From Bacteroidales bacterium (GTDB lineage Bacteria > Bacteroidota > Bacteroidia > Bacteroidales > UBA932), in contig JAFRXO010000019.1 of assembly GCA_017443465.1 (NCBI GenBank), positions 1-64,000 of the forward strand: a stretch of DNA of 64,000 nt, read 5' to 3'. Below, one piece after another: positions 33,323-41,058 of the stretch; position 1 is the stretch's first letter, and each line of letters starts with the position of its first letter. The notes under the pieces were generated by a model. The model saw nothing but the letters and a program-made list of their open reading frames with translations, did not search any database and was not told the DNA's origin. Both the position numbers and the translations under genes were made by a program.

Positions 33323-34726
33323 ATGATAAGCAGAAGGACCTTTGTAAAAGCTGCCGGAGCATCACTCGCCGGCCTTGCAGTCAATCCCGGAAAAGTCTTT
33401 GCCACTACGGCCGCGAGCATGAAAAACATCAAGGGAGCCGGAGACAAGGTCAACGTCGCATTCATAGGCATCGGCCAGAAAGGCAATGAAGAGTCGAAGT
33501 TCGCATGGCAGACCGGATTGTGCAACGTGCTGGCCCTGTGCGATGTGAATATGGGACATCCCTGGACACAGGAAATCATGGCCATGTTCCCCAATGCCAA
33601 GCGCTACACCGATTTCAGGAAACTGTTCGACGAGATGGCTTCCCAGCTGGATGCGGTCTTCATAGCCGTACCGGATTTCGCCCATTTCCCAATAGCGATG
33701 CGCGCCCTCAAGGAAGGGCTGCATGTATATTGCGAGAAGCCCCTTTGCCGCACATTCCATGAGTGCCAGCTTCTGCTTGAGGAGTCCAGGATGCATCCGG
33801 AACTGGTTACCCAGCTTGGCAACCAGGGCCATTCCGGGCCGGCATATTTCCAGTTCAAGTCCTGGACCGAGGCCGGGGTGATCAAGAACATCACCAGGAT
33901 AGACGCCTACATGAACAACTGGCGCCGCTGGCATCCTTATGATGTGAACATCAAGAAATTCCCCGATCCCAGCCCTATGCCCGAGACCATGCAGTGGGAC
34001 ATATGGCAGATGCAGACCCTGTATCATGACTACAGTGACAAGTTCGACCACGGTAACTGGAGGGGCTGGTACGACTTCGGGATGGGAGCCCTTGGTGACT
34101 GGGGTGCCCACATCCTCGATTCCTGCCATCAGTTCCTGGACCTGGGGCTGCCCACCGAGGTGAAGATGCTGAAGGCGGAGGGGCACAATGATTATTTCTT
34201 CCCCAAGGCTTCCACCATTGAGTTCCGGTTCCCCCGCAGGGGAAGCAAGCCTGCATTGACCCTTACCTGGTACGACGGGCAGGAGAATCCCGCGCCCAAG
34301 CCGGACGGGTACAAATTCACGTCACATAATGAAGATAAGGGCTGCGGGAAGATCCTCTACGGTGACGACCTGGTCTTCGCCGGAGGAGCACACCGCACCC
34401 CGCTCTGCATCATCCCGGAGAAGGTGCAGAAAGACATGGAAGCGAAGGGCCTTCTGCCCGAGACTCCGGCAATGCCTGAAGATTTCCTGTTCAACCATCA
34501 CAAGAACTTCCTCAATTCCATCCTCGGGAAGGAGAAGCCGCATTCTCCGTTCGAGGTCGCGGTGCCGCTGTGCCAGGTCCTCTGCCTCGGGGTGATTGCC
34601 CAGAAACTCAATACAGGATTCCACTTCGACAGGACCACCCTTGAGATTCCGGACCACCCGTTCGCGAATTCCCTTCTTGCGGGCACTCCTCCCCGCAAAG
34701 GTTGGGAAGACTACTACAAACTTTAA
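33323..34726 (+). CDS. Gfo/Idh/MocA-family NAD(P)-dependent oxidoreductase, Tat-exported
   Basis: The 467-residue protein opens with a twin-arginine signal (MISRRTFVKAAGASLAGLAV). A Rossmann domain follows (VNVAFIGIGQKG, residue ~43) with VFIAVPDFAHFPIAM and the family motif EKPLCRT (Glu138-Lys139-Pro140). A long C-terminal alpha/beta domain has RGWYDFGMGALGDWGAHILD. Tat-exported members carry a bound cofactor in the periplasm; several oxidise C3 of sugars in glycosides. The DUF1080 gene 21 nt downstream supports such a 3-keto-glycoside route. The specific glycoside is unknown. Confidence 0.88.
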   Translation: MISRRTFVKAAGASLAGLAVNPGKVFATTAASMKNIKGAGDKVNVAFIGIGQKGNEESKFAWQTGLCNVLALCDVNMGHPWTQEIMAMFPNAKRYTDFRKLFDEMASQLDAVFIAVPDFAHFPIAMRALKEGLHVYCEKPLCRTFHECQLLLEESRMHPELVTQLGNQGHSGPAYFQFKSWTEAGVIKNITRIDAYMNNWRRWHPYDVNIKKFPDPSPMPETMQWDIWQMQTLYHDYSDKFDHGNWRGWYDFGMGALGDWGAHILDSCHQFLDLGLPTEVKMLKAEGHNDYFFPKASTIEFRFPRRGSKPALTLTWYDGQENPAPKPDGYKFTSHNEDKGCGKILYGDDLVFAGGAHRTPLCIIPEKVQKDMEAKGLLPETPAMPEDFLFNHHKNFLNSILGKEKPHSPFEVAVPLCQVLCLGVIAQKLNTGFHFDRTTLEIPDHPFANSLLAGTPPRKGWEDYYKL

Positions 34727-34747
34727 CAGATGACTTCGATTAAACAT

Positions 34748-35437
34748 ATGACTTCCATGAAAAGATTATTTGGATTGGCCATAGCCGTTTTCGCGGCGGT
34801 TTCATGTTCGGGCGGCTGGCAGCCCCTTTTCGACGGCAAGACTCTCGAAGGCTGGAGAGGAGTGGACGGGGAGGACGTCCCTGCCAGTTACTGGAACGTG
34901 GTGGACGGAACCATAGTGTCACATCCTACGCTTGAGGAAGTGCCAGGCACCAAAGACATTATAACCGAGAAGACATTCAGGGATTTCATGTTGAAGGTGC
35001 AATTCCGCCTTGAAGAGGGCTCCAACGGAGGAATAAAGTATTTCATCAATCCCGGGAAGCTCAGCAGTCCTTCGATAGGATTCGAGTATCAGTTGATTGA
35101 CGACGCCGGTTTCGGCAAGATGTACTTCAAGATCAATAATGTCCAGACGACCGCCAGCCTCTACGACCTGCTGTCCGCCAACAAGATGAAAGCGGATTTC
35201 AAGCCATATGAATGGAATGAGGCCATGATATCGGTTAAGGGCGGGAAGGTGGAGCACTGGCTCAACGGAGTGAAGGTGCTTGAGATCGACCGCTTCTCGG
35301 AGAGTTTCGACAGGCTTGTCGTGAACAGCAAGTTCAGTGAAGAGAAGGGATTCGGAAAGTTTGACGGGGGACATATCCTCCTCCAGGACCATGGGAGCAG
35401 GGTGCATTATCGGAACATAGTGATCAAGGAATTTTAA
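34748..35437 (+). CDS. DUF1080 (3-keto-glycoside hydrolase-like) lipoprotein
   Basis: The 229-residue product has a lipobox (AAVSC, Cys20) and the DUF1080 jelly roll: WQPLFDGKTLEGWRG at the start, DFMLKVQFRLEEGSNGGIKY in the middle, GFEYQLIDD, and HWLNGVKVLEIDR near the end. Recent work assigns members of this family to cleavage of 3-keto-glycosides produced by Gfo/Idh/MocA oxidases, which fits its position after such a gene. I prefer ATG 34748 (CATATG) over 34730. Confidence 0.85.
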   Translation: MTSMKRLFGLAIAVFAAVSCSGGWQPLFDGKTLEGWRGVDGEDVPASYWNVVDGTIVSHPTLEEVPGTKDIITEKTFRDFMLKVQFRLEEGSNGGIKYFINPGKLSSPSIGFEYQLIDDAGFGKMYFKINNVQTTASLYDLLSANKMKADFKPYEWNEAMISVKGGKVEHWLNGVKVLEIDRFSESFDRLVVNSKFSEEKGFGKFDGGHILLQDHGSRVHYRNIVIKEF

Positions 35438-35507
35438 TTTTTGAAATATTCCGGATTATTCGTAATTTCACGCTTCAATTTGAAAACGAACTTAACTACT
35501 ATTTCAA

Positions 35508-36935
35508 ATGGGCGGGTTCTTCGGAACTATTTCAAAACGCGAATGTGCCACTGACCTGTTCTACGGCACAGACTACAACAGCCATCTTGGTACCCGCAGA
35601 GGCGGACTTGCAACTTATGACCCTCAGAAGGGATTCATGAGAAGTATCCATTCACTGGAGAACGCTTACTTCCGGAATTGCTTCGAGGATGAGTTGGGAA
35701 AATTCACCGGGAACTCCGGAATCGGCATAATCAGCGACACTGATGCCCAGCCGATGCTGATCAATTCCCATCTCGGGCGCTTCGCCCTTGTCACCGTTGC
35801 GAGGGTAAACAATGCCGAGGCCCTTGCGCAGAAGTGTCTCGATGAAGGGATGTATCTCACTGAATTCAGCAGCGGGAAGATAAATGTCACCGAGCTCATC
35901 AGCCTTCTGATAATCAAGGGTAAAGACTTCGTTGAAGGGATTGAGAACGTTTACCGGGAGGTAAAGGGATCCTGCTCGATGCTTATCCTTACGGAGGACG
36001 GGATCATTGCAGCCCGTGATTCCTGGGGAAGGACCCCGATCACTGTCGGAATCAAGGAAGATGCGATGGCGGTAAGTACCGAGAGCTCAGCATTTGCCAA
36101 CCTGGGATTCGAGACATGCGGTTACGTCGGACCTGGTGAAATAATCCGCATGCACGCGGACGGGATTGAGCAGCTCAGGGCCCCCAATCCCCGCAAGCAG
36201 ATATGCTCATTCCTGTGGATATATTATGGATTCCCGACATCCTGCTATGACGGAAGGAATGTCGAGGAGGCCCGTTTCAACTGCGGAAAGGAGATGGGCG
36301 AGAATGACGACATCGAAGTGGATTGCGCCTGCGGTGTCCCTGACAGCGGGATCGGCATGGCGGTAGGTTATGCCGCCGGACATGGAGTTCCTTACATGAG
36401 GACCATTGCCAAGTACACCCCGACATGGTCCAGGTCGTTCATGCCTTCTTACCAGAGCACAAGGGACCTGGTGGCAAAGATGAAACTCATCCACAATGCC
36501 GACATGCTCAAAGGGAAGAAGATGCTTTATTGCGACGACAGCATTGTCCGCGGGACCCAGCTCCGTGACAACACCAAGCAGCTCCACGAGAGCGGAGCGA
36601 AAGAGGTGCATATGCGTATAGCATGTCCTCCTCTGGTGTATGGCTGCCCGTTCCTCAACTTCTCCGCCAGCAAGACCGAGCTTGAGCTTATCACCCGCAG
36701 GATCATACAGGAATTCGAGGGTGACATGAACAAGAATGTGGAGAAATACACTGATTCGAGCACCCCGGAATATGCCAGGCTGGTAAGCGAGATAGCCAGG
36801 CGCCTTAACCTCGATTCATTGAAATTCAGCACGATAGAGGCTGTCGTGAAGAGCATAGGTCTCCCTAAGGAGGACCTGTGCCTCCATTGTTTCAACGGCT
36901 CCTCGGCTTTCACCCTCGAAGAAGAAAACAAATGA
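35508..36935 (+). CDS. PurF-like amidophosphoribosyltransferase with a degenerate glutaminase domain
   Basis: The 475-residue protein has an intact C-terminal phosphoribosyltransferase domain, including KMLYCDDSIVRGTQLRD (the PRPP loop, about 338-354) and PCP-like ACPPLVYGCPFLNF. The N-terminal Ntn-hydrolase domain is recognisable (SHLGTRRGGLATYD, GIGIISDTDAQPML) but starts MGGFFG, so the catalytic Cys1 of the CG-type start is Gly, and the usual HNGNL segment reads VARVNN. Glutamine hydrolysis should be absent; it may use free ammonia or do another transfer. From memory, similar MGGFFG proteins occur in other Bacteroidetes. The ABC gene follows with an ATGA overlap. Confidence 0.8.
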   Translation: MGGFFGTISKRECATDLFYGTDYNSHLGTRRGGLATYDPQKGFMRSIHSLENAYFRNCFEDELGKFTGNSGIGIISDTDAQPMLINSHLGRFALVTVARVNNAEALAQKCLDEGMYLTEFSSGKINVTELISLLIIKGKDFVEGIENVYREVKGSCSMLILTEDGIIAARDSWGRTPITVGIKEDAMAVSTESSAFANLGFETCGYVGPGEIIRMHADGIEQLRAPNPRKQICSFLWIYYGFPTSCYDGRNVEEARFNCGKEMGENDDIEVDCACGVPDSGIGMAVGYAAGHGVPYMRTIAKYTPTWSRSFMPSYQSTRDLVAKMKLIHNADMLKGKKMLYCDDSIVRGTQLRDNTKQLHESGAKEVHMRIACPPLVYGCPFLNFSASKTELELITRRIIQEFEGDMNKNVEKYTDSSTPEYARLVSEIARRLNLDSLKFSTIEAVVKSIGLPKEDLCLHCFNGSSAFTLEEENK

Positions 36936-38119
36936 CTTCTCTTCCCCTGGAGGGCTGCACGGTTCTCTTCGGGCCGAATGGGAGCGGGAAAACCACTCTT
37001 GCCCGTCAGTGGCTTCGCGAGAACCCTTCCCGGAGCATCCGCTACATCCCTTTCAAGGACTGTTACGGAGGGACGGCGGACAGGGAGTATTACCACCAGC
37101 AGCGTTGGCAGGCTGCCGACGAGAAGGACCCGCGTGTGCTCCTCTCGAGCGGGGAACTGCGTAAATACCAGTTCAGCAGATATTTGGATGAGCACCCGAC
37201 TGTGCTTATAGTTGACAGTCCATTCATAGGGCTGGATGCTCCTTCACGGGATGTGTTCCGTGGAGTGCTTCATGAGACTCTCTCAAAAGGTACTGCCATC
37301 GTACTTTTGCTCAGCCGCGAGTCGGAGATTCCGGATTTCGCCGACCTGGTCATACGGCTGGGCGAGGCCCCTTCATCAAAAGGATCTGCTGACGGTCTTC
37401 CTTCCAGGTATGTGGCTGATATCCTTAATCTTCCCGAAGGGGAAGGAACGGACGGGGAGCCTGTCGTCGAGTTCCGCCATGTAGCTCTGAAATATGGGGA
37501 GCGGACTATCTTCGGGCCTCTCGACCTTTGTATCCGGTGCGGGGAGAAATGGGCGCTTACAGGCCCTAACGGGAGCGGAAAGTCAGCTCTTCTCAGCCTC
37601 ATATGCGCGGACAATCCCCAGGCATATGCATGCGATATAAGCATGTTCGGGAAGCGCCGCGGCACGGGTGAAAGCATATGGGACATAAAGTCGCACATCG
37701 GATATATGAGTCCGGAACTCCATCGCTCGTTCCGGGAAGATTATCCTGTGTCGAGGATCGTTGCGGGAGGAGTCCGTACGGAGGCTTTCCTGTACGGTCA
37801 TCCCGGGGAAGAGGAGTACCGGAAGGCTGCGTTCTGGATGGATGTTTTCGGAATAAGCGATCTGTCTGACCGTTCATATCAGCGGATTTCCGACGGGGAG
37901 CAGCGCCTGGTCCTGCTTGCGCGTGCCTTTGCCCGCGATCCGGAACTCCTGATACTGGATGAGCCTATGCATGGGCTGGATGACGCCAACCACAGGCGTG
38001 TCCAGGACATCATTGAGACTTTCTGCGGCAGAAAAGGAAAAACCCTCGTAATGGTTTCTCACTACGAGGATGATTTCCCGTCATGTATCGATCACCGGCT
38101 TATCCTTTCCCGGCAATAA
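36932..38119 (+). CDS. Soluble ABC ATPase with two nucleotide-binding domains (ModF-like)
   Basis: The 395-residue protein (ATG 36932 overlapping the stop of the PurF-like gene as ATGA) contains two ABC modules. The first has Walker A FGPNGSGKTT (~12-21), LSSGELRKYQFSR and VLIVDSPFIGLD. The second has LTGPNGSGKSALL, SDGEQRLVLLARAFARDPELLILDEPMHGLD and MVSHYEDD. There is no membrane domain. The arrangement matches ModF/PhrA-type proteins of unclear function. Tight coupling to a purine-type gene is unusual. Not enough to assign a substrate. Confidence 0.8.
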   Translation: MTSLPLEGCTVLFGPNGSGKTTLARQWLRENPSRSIRYIPFKDCYGGTADREYYHQQRWQAADEKDPRVLLSSGELRKYQFSRYLDEHPTVLIVDSPFIGLDAPSRDVFRGVLHETLSKGTAIVLLLSRESEIPDFADLVIRLGEAPSSKGSADGLPSRYVADILNLPEGEGTDGEPVVEFRHVALKYGERTIFGPLDLCIRCGEKWALTGPNGSGKSALLSLICADNPQAYACDISMFGKRRGTGESIWDIKSHIGYMSPELHRSFREDYPVSRIVAGGVRTEAFLYGHPGEEEYRKAAFWMDVFGISDLSDRSYQRISDGEQRLVLLARAFARDPELLILDEPMHGLDDANHRRVQDIIETFCGRKGKTLVMVSHYEDDFPSCIDHRLILSRQ

Positions 38120-38121
38120 AT

Positions 38122-38412
38122 CTAGAACGTCGTTACCAGCTCCTCAAGAGACTTGCGGACGGAGTGGAGTTCTGTAGGCTGGCCTTCTTTCTCATCCGGA
38201 TGACCGATGGCCAGAAGCCCGTACAAGCTGTAGTCCTTCATTTCAGGAAACTGTTCGTGGAGCTTTGCAGGGTCGAAATCATATATCCACATATTGGCCA
38301 GTCCGGCGATGGGCAGAAAATAGACCAACAGGGCGCACAGAGGCCCGAAAATCGCTCCGAAAATGTGTCTTTTGCGATCAAATGAAGATTCTTGTACCAC
38401 TTGTGGTTTCAT
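38122..38412 (-). pseudogene. Chimeric remnant: SLC13-like N-terminus joined to a nitroreductase C-terminus
   Basis: The 96-residue frame has two unrelated parts. Residues 10-42 (SFDRKRHIFGAIFGPLCALL and YFLPIAGL) look like the first cytosolic turn and membrane helix of a DASS/SLC13 anion transporter. Residues 43-96 (ANMWIYDFDPAKLHEQFPEM, LYGLLAIGHPDEKEGQPTEL, VRKSLEEL) match the end of FMN nitroreductases. The simplest reading is a deletion that fused two neighbouring genes in frame. It could still be translated, but neither half is functional. Family matches are by eye. Confidence 0.6.
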
Positions 38413-38432
38413 GGTAACTACTGGTTTGTTGT

Positions 38433-38945
38433 TTAACCTTTATTTGTGATTAACAGATTGTTTTTTGCTATTTCCATCTTTCTCAATTCATCAAGAGTGT
38501 GCTTCCTCTCTTCCATATGAGGTGTCAGCTTTATTGCTCCTCCGGTAATCAGGTAAGTGCCCCTCTTGATTTTAATGGCGTATATGCGCAGCCAGGAGTC
38601 ATGTGCCGTCGTCCGCCTGTACTTTGCCTGCCTTCTGGACAAACGCATCTCACGGTTGAGGCTGTTACCGAGCGGCCTGAACAGGCGGTGCAGTCTTGTC
38701 TCGGGAGTGATGTCCAGGATCAGACTGGACAGTGTAGCCGCATCCGCGATGGTGTCGGATATGGCCAGGTCGGGGTTTGATATATGGAAATGAGTATTAA
38801 GGTCCGTAATGTTCTTGCTAAAGAATTCTTCAAGGAACGCAGGATCCTGCCAGTCCGTAAAAGTCTTGGTCAGAATATCCTGCGTGTCACCGTCATAAAC
38901 AATTGCCCAAAGCCGTCCATCATGAAGTATTTCCGCGAATCTCAT
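38433..38945 (-). CDS. Uncharacterised 170-residue protein, possible toxin of a divergent TA-like pair
   Basis: The product starts MRFAEILHDGRLWAIVYDGD and ends with TYLITGGAIKLTPHMEERKH followed by LDELRKMEIAKNN. The basic middle (SLNREMRLSRRQAKYRRT) and the short beta-rich start are similar to proteins I remember from Bacteroides genomes encoded next to XRE regulators. No catalytic motif is known to me. Its gene is divergent from the XRE gene, with 231 bp between them. Toxin activity is inference from the pairing. Confidence 0.6.
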   Translation of the reverse strand: MRFAEILHDGRLWAIVYDGDTQDILTKTFTDWQDPAFLEEFFSKNITDLNTHFHISNPDLAISDTIADAATLSSLILDITPETRLHRLFRPLGNSLNREMRLSRRQAKYRRTTAHDSWLRIYAIKIKRGTYLITGGAIKLTPHMEERKHTLDELRKMEIAKNNLLITNKG

Positions 38946-39083
38946 CTGGCTATCATTTGGCCAAATTTATTAACAAATTTTAAATTGTATAAATTTAATG
39001 TTGTTCAAGCGGTTAGGATTGGTTTAGTGAATAAGAAATGCCAATAGAAGTGCCTGAGAGTGCGAAAAATCAGAAATAAATAC

Positions 39084-39091
39084 TATCTTTG
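39084..39091 (+). promoter_or_regulatory. -7 box (TATCTTTG) for the XRE gene
   Basis: An exact TAnnTTTG in the 38946-39176 intergenic region; the implied leader is about 80 nt, long for this window and ending in a strong Shine-Dalgarno. The AT-rich rest of the gap holds no other recognisable feature. Confidence 0.5.
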
Positions 39092-39176
39092 TAGTGACTT
39101 CATTTCTCCACTTTTGATTCTTCTTTTTTTTCAAGTGGACTATAGAGGCCGATGGATTTTAGAAGGAGGAAATATC

Positions 39177-39590
39177 GTGGATAAACTTGATTTGCTTCTT
39201 GCAAATGAGTACAAAGACGAAAGCGGATTCGTTTCAAAAGCGCAGTACCTGAGGGATAATTGGCCATGGCTGAAATATTCCTATGCCATATCGCTTAAGG
39301 TCCGGCGAAGGATGAAAGAACTTGGCATCACGCAAAAGGAACTGGCACAGGAATTAGGATGTACCCAGCAGCATGTTTCCACCCTTCTCGGCGGCAGGGC
39401 GAATATGACTCTCGAGACCTTGGCCAAGCTGGAGCAGGCCCTTCATTTCGATCTTGTAGGCAACTCTCTCAATGTGTCCGGCGATTCCATCTCACCCTTT
39501 GACGAAGAGTCTCCATATCCTGCCGGAACCCGGAATCTGGCCAATGTCGTCAGACCCAGGAAGAAAAAAGGTCCGAAAGCTGATCAATAA
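39177..39590 (+). CDS. XRE-family helix-turn-helix regulator (antitoxin-like)
   Basis: I place the start at GTG 39177, because a near-perfect Shine-Dalgarno AAGGAGGA (39163-39170) is 6 nt upstream. The longer frame from 39060 would run through the leader. The 137-residue product has an N-terminal helical region (LANEYKDESGFVSKAQYL) and an XRE HTH at about 44-98 (MKELGITQKELAQELGCTQQ, HVSTLLGGRANMTLETLAKL). The tail is basic (RPRKKKGPK). The layout resembles HigA-type antitoxins. It likely represses itself and the divergent partner. Confidence 0.75.
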   Translation: MDKLDLLLANEYKDESGFVSKAQYLRDNWPWLKYSYAISLKVRRRMKELGITQKELAQELGCTQQHVSTLLGGRANMTLETLAKLEQALHFDLVGNSLNVSGDSISPFDEESPYPAGTRNLANVVRPRKKKGPKADQ

Positions 39591-39614
39591 CACTTCATTT
39601 TCGCGGGAAAGGTG

Positions 39615-39645
39615 TTTTGTTTTTCTTCGGAAAACAGTATATTTG
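39615..39645 (+). promoter_or_regulatory. Promoter of the pyrimidine operon
   Basis: TTTTG (39615-39619), 18 nt, then TATATTTG (39638-39645). The leader-peptide ATG is at 39655, so the start point lies just upstream of it. Confidence 0.7.
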
Positions 39646-39654
39646 CATTCCGGT

Positions 39655-39735
39655 ATGACGAGCAAGTCCATCATATTCCGGTCTATGGGCATCGGTGGGT
39701 CCGATGATGTCCTTGCCTCTGTTTTTTACCGATGA
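39655..39735 (+). CDS. Leader peptide of the pyrimidine operon, 26 residues
   Basis: ATG 39655 to TGA 39733-39735 encodes a peptide starting MTSKSIIFRSMGIGGSDDVL. It starts about 10 nt after the -7 box and its last codons run through a GTTTTTTACC tract, followed by CTGTTTTTATTG. Its stop is 11 nt before the terminator stem at 39747. This is the same arrangement as the E. coli pyrBI leader, where UTP shortage stalls polymerase in U-rich tracts and lets the ribosome catch up and block the hairpin. Confidence 0.65.
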   Translation: MTSKSIIFRSMGIGGSDDVLASVFYR

Positions 39736-39746
39736 CTGTTTTTATT

Positions 39747-39774
39747 GACAACCGAATTGGTTGTCTTTTTTTTT
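39747..39774 (+). terminator. Attenuator (intrinsic terminator) before pyrC
   Basis: A perfect stem GACAACC/GGTTGTC (39747-39753 with 39759-39765), loop GAATT, is followed by nine T residues (39766-39774). It lies between promoter and pyrC with no other gene to terminate, 6 nt before ATG 39781, so it must be conditional for the operon to be expressed. Confidence 0.85.
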
Positions 39775-39780
39775 GTCCTC

Positions 39781-41058
39781 ATGGCAGGTGATGTACTTCT
39801 GAAAAACGGACTGGTAGCGGGCGCCGACGGCCTCCGCTCCTCGGATGTCCTCATCCGGGGCGGCCTGATCGCCTCCATTGCCCCCTGCCTGGAGGCGGAG
39901 GGATGTGAGGTGATAGACCTTGATGGGAAACTGGTTTCCCTGTCCTTTGCTGACATCCATGTCCATTTCAGGGAACCCGGACAGTCCTATAAAGAAACCA
40001 TAGCCACCGGTTCGGCAGCTGCTGCCCGGGGCGGTTACGGGGTCGTATGTGCGATGCCGAATCTCGATCCTGTGCCTGACAGTCCGGAAACCCTGGCCAT
40101 AGAGCAGGGGATAATCGACAGGGATGCAGTAATCGACGTCCTTCCGTACTGCTCCATTACAAAGGGCCGCAAGGGATTGGAGCTGGTTGATTTCCATTCA
40201 TTGAAAGACAAGTGCGTCGCCTTCTCTGATGACGGCAGCGGAGTGCAGGATGAAGGGATGATGCTCAGGGCGATGGAAGCCGCCGCCCTCGAGGATGTCA
40301 TCATTGCCGCGCATTGCGAAGACAACCGCATGCTTCACGGAGGCTATATCCACGATGGCAGATATGCCTCCGCACATGGTCACCGCGGCATCTCGTCTGA
40401 AAGTGAATGGGGCCAGATCGAGCGGGACCTGTCGATTTGCGGTGAAACCGGCTGCCGTTACCATGTATGCCATATCTCTACGCGGGAAAGCGTGGAGTTG
40501 ATCCGCGCAGCCAAGAAGCGCGGGGTAAGGGTTACCTGTGAGACGGCTCCGCACTACCTGACCCTCTGCGAGGACGATCTCAGGGAAGAGGGACGCTTCA
40601 AGATGAATCCGCCGCTGAGGAGTGCAGACGACAGGGAAGCCCTGGTCGAGGGTCTTGCCGACGGCACCATAGACGCAATCGCCACTGACCATGCCCCGCA
40701 TTCGGCCGAAGAGAAGAGCCGCGGGCTGGAAGGCAGCGCGATGGGGATAGTCGGCCTGGAAACCGCATTCCCTGTCCTTTACACAAAACTGGTCCTGACA
40801 GGACGGATCTCCCTCGGGAGGCTTCTGGAAGCGCTTTCCACTTCACCCCGGAGGATATTCCGGATCGGTGGAGCCTTAGCCGTGGGCAACCCTGCGGACC
40901 TCGTGGTAATCGATACTGACAAGACGTTCACCATCGACAGCGGCACTTTCCTTTCCAAGGGAAAAGCCACTCCGTTCGACGGATGGGAAGTCAGGGGAGA
41001 GGTGGAACTTACGATGAAAAATGGTAAAACCATATATAACAATTTGACAAAATGCTGA
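39781..41058 (+). CDS. pyrC: Dihydroorotase
   Basis: The 425-residue amidohydrolase closes carbamoyl-aspartate to dihydroorotate. Metal ligands are in DIHVHFREPGQSYKE (HxHxR), the conserved AMPNLDPVPDSPE follows, and ETAPHYLTL, RFKMNPPLRSADDREALVEG and DAIATDHAPHSAEEK complete the active site. I start at ATG 39781 (MAGDVLLKNG); an upstream TTG at 39745 lies inside the terminator. It is the first structural gene of the operon and overlaps carA by 7 bp. Confidence 0.93.
   Translation: MAGDVLLKNGLVAGADGLRSSDVLIRGGLIASIAPCLEAEGCEVIDLDGKLVSLSFADIHVHFREPGQSYKETIATGSAAAARGGYGVVCAMPNLDPVPDSPETLAIEQGIIDRDAVIDVLPYCSITKGRKGLELVDFHSLKDKCVAFSDDGSGVQDEGMMLRAMEAAALEDVIIAAHCEDNRMLHGGYIHDGRYASAHGHRGISSESEWGQIERDLSICGETGCRYHVCHISTRESVELIRAAKKRGVRVTCETAPHYLTLCEDDLREEGRFKMNPPLRSADDREALVEGLADGTIDAIATDHAPHSAEEKSRGLEGSAMGIVGLETAFPVLYTKLVLTGRISLGRLLEALSTSPRRIFRIGGALAVGNPADLVVIDTDKTFTIDSGTFLSKGKATPFDGWEVRGEVELTMKNGKTIYNNLTKC

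Noticed and set aside
39060..39176. N-terminal extension of the XRE regulator back to 39060
   Set aside because: The extension would start upstream of the TATCTTTG promoter box, and the GTG at 39177 has a strong Shine-Dalgarno at the right distance.
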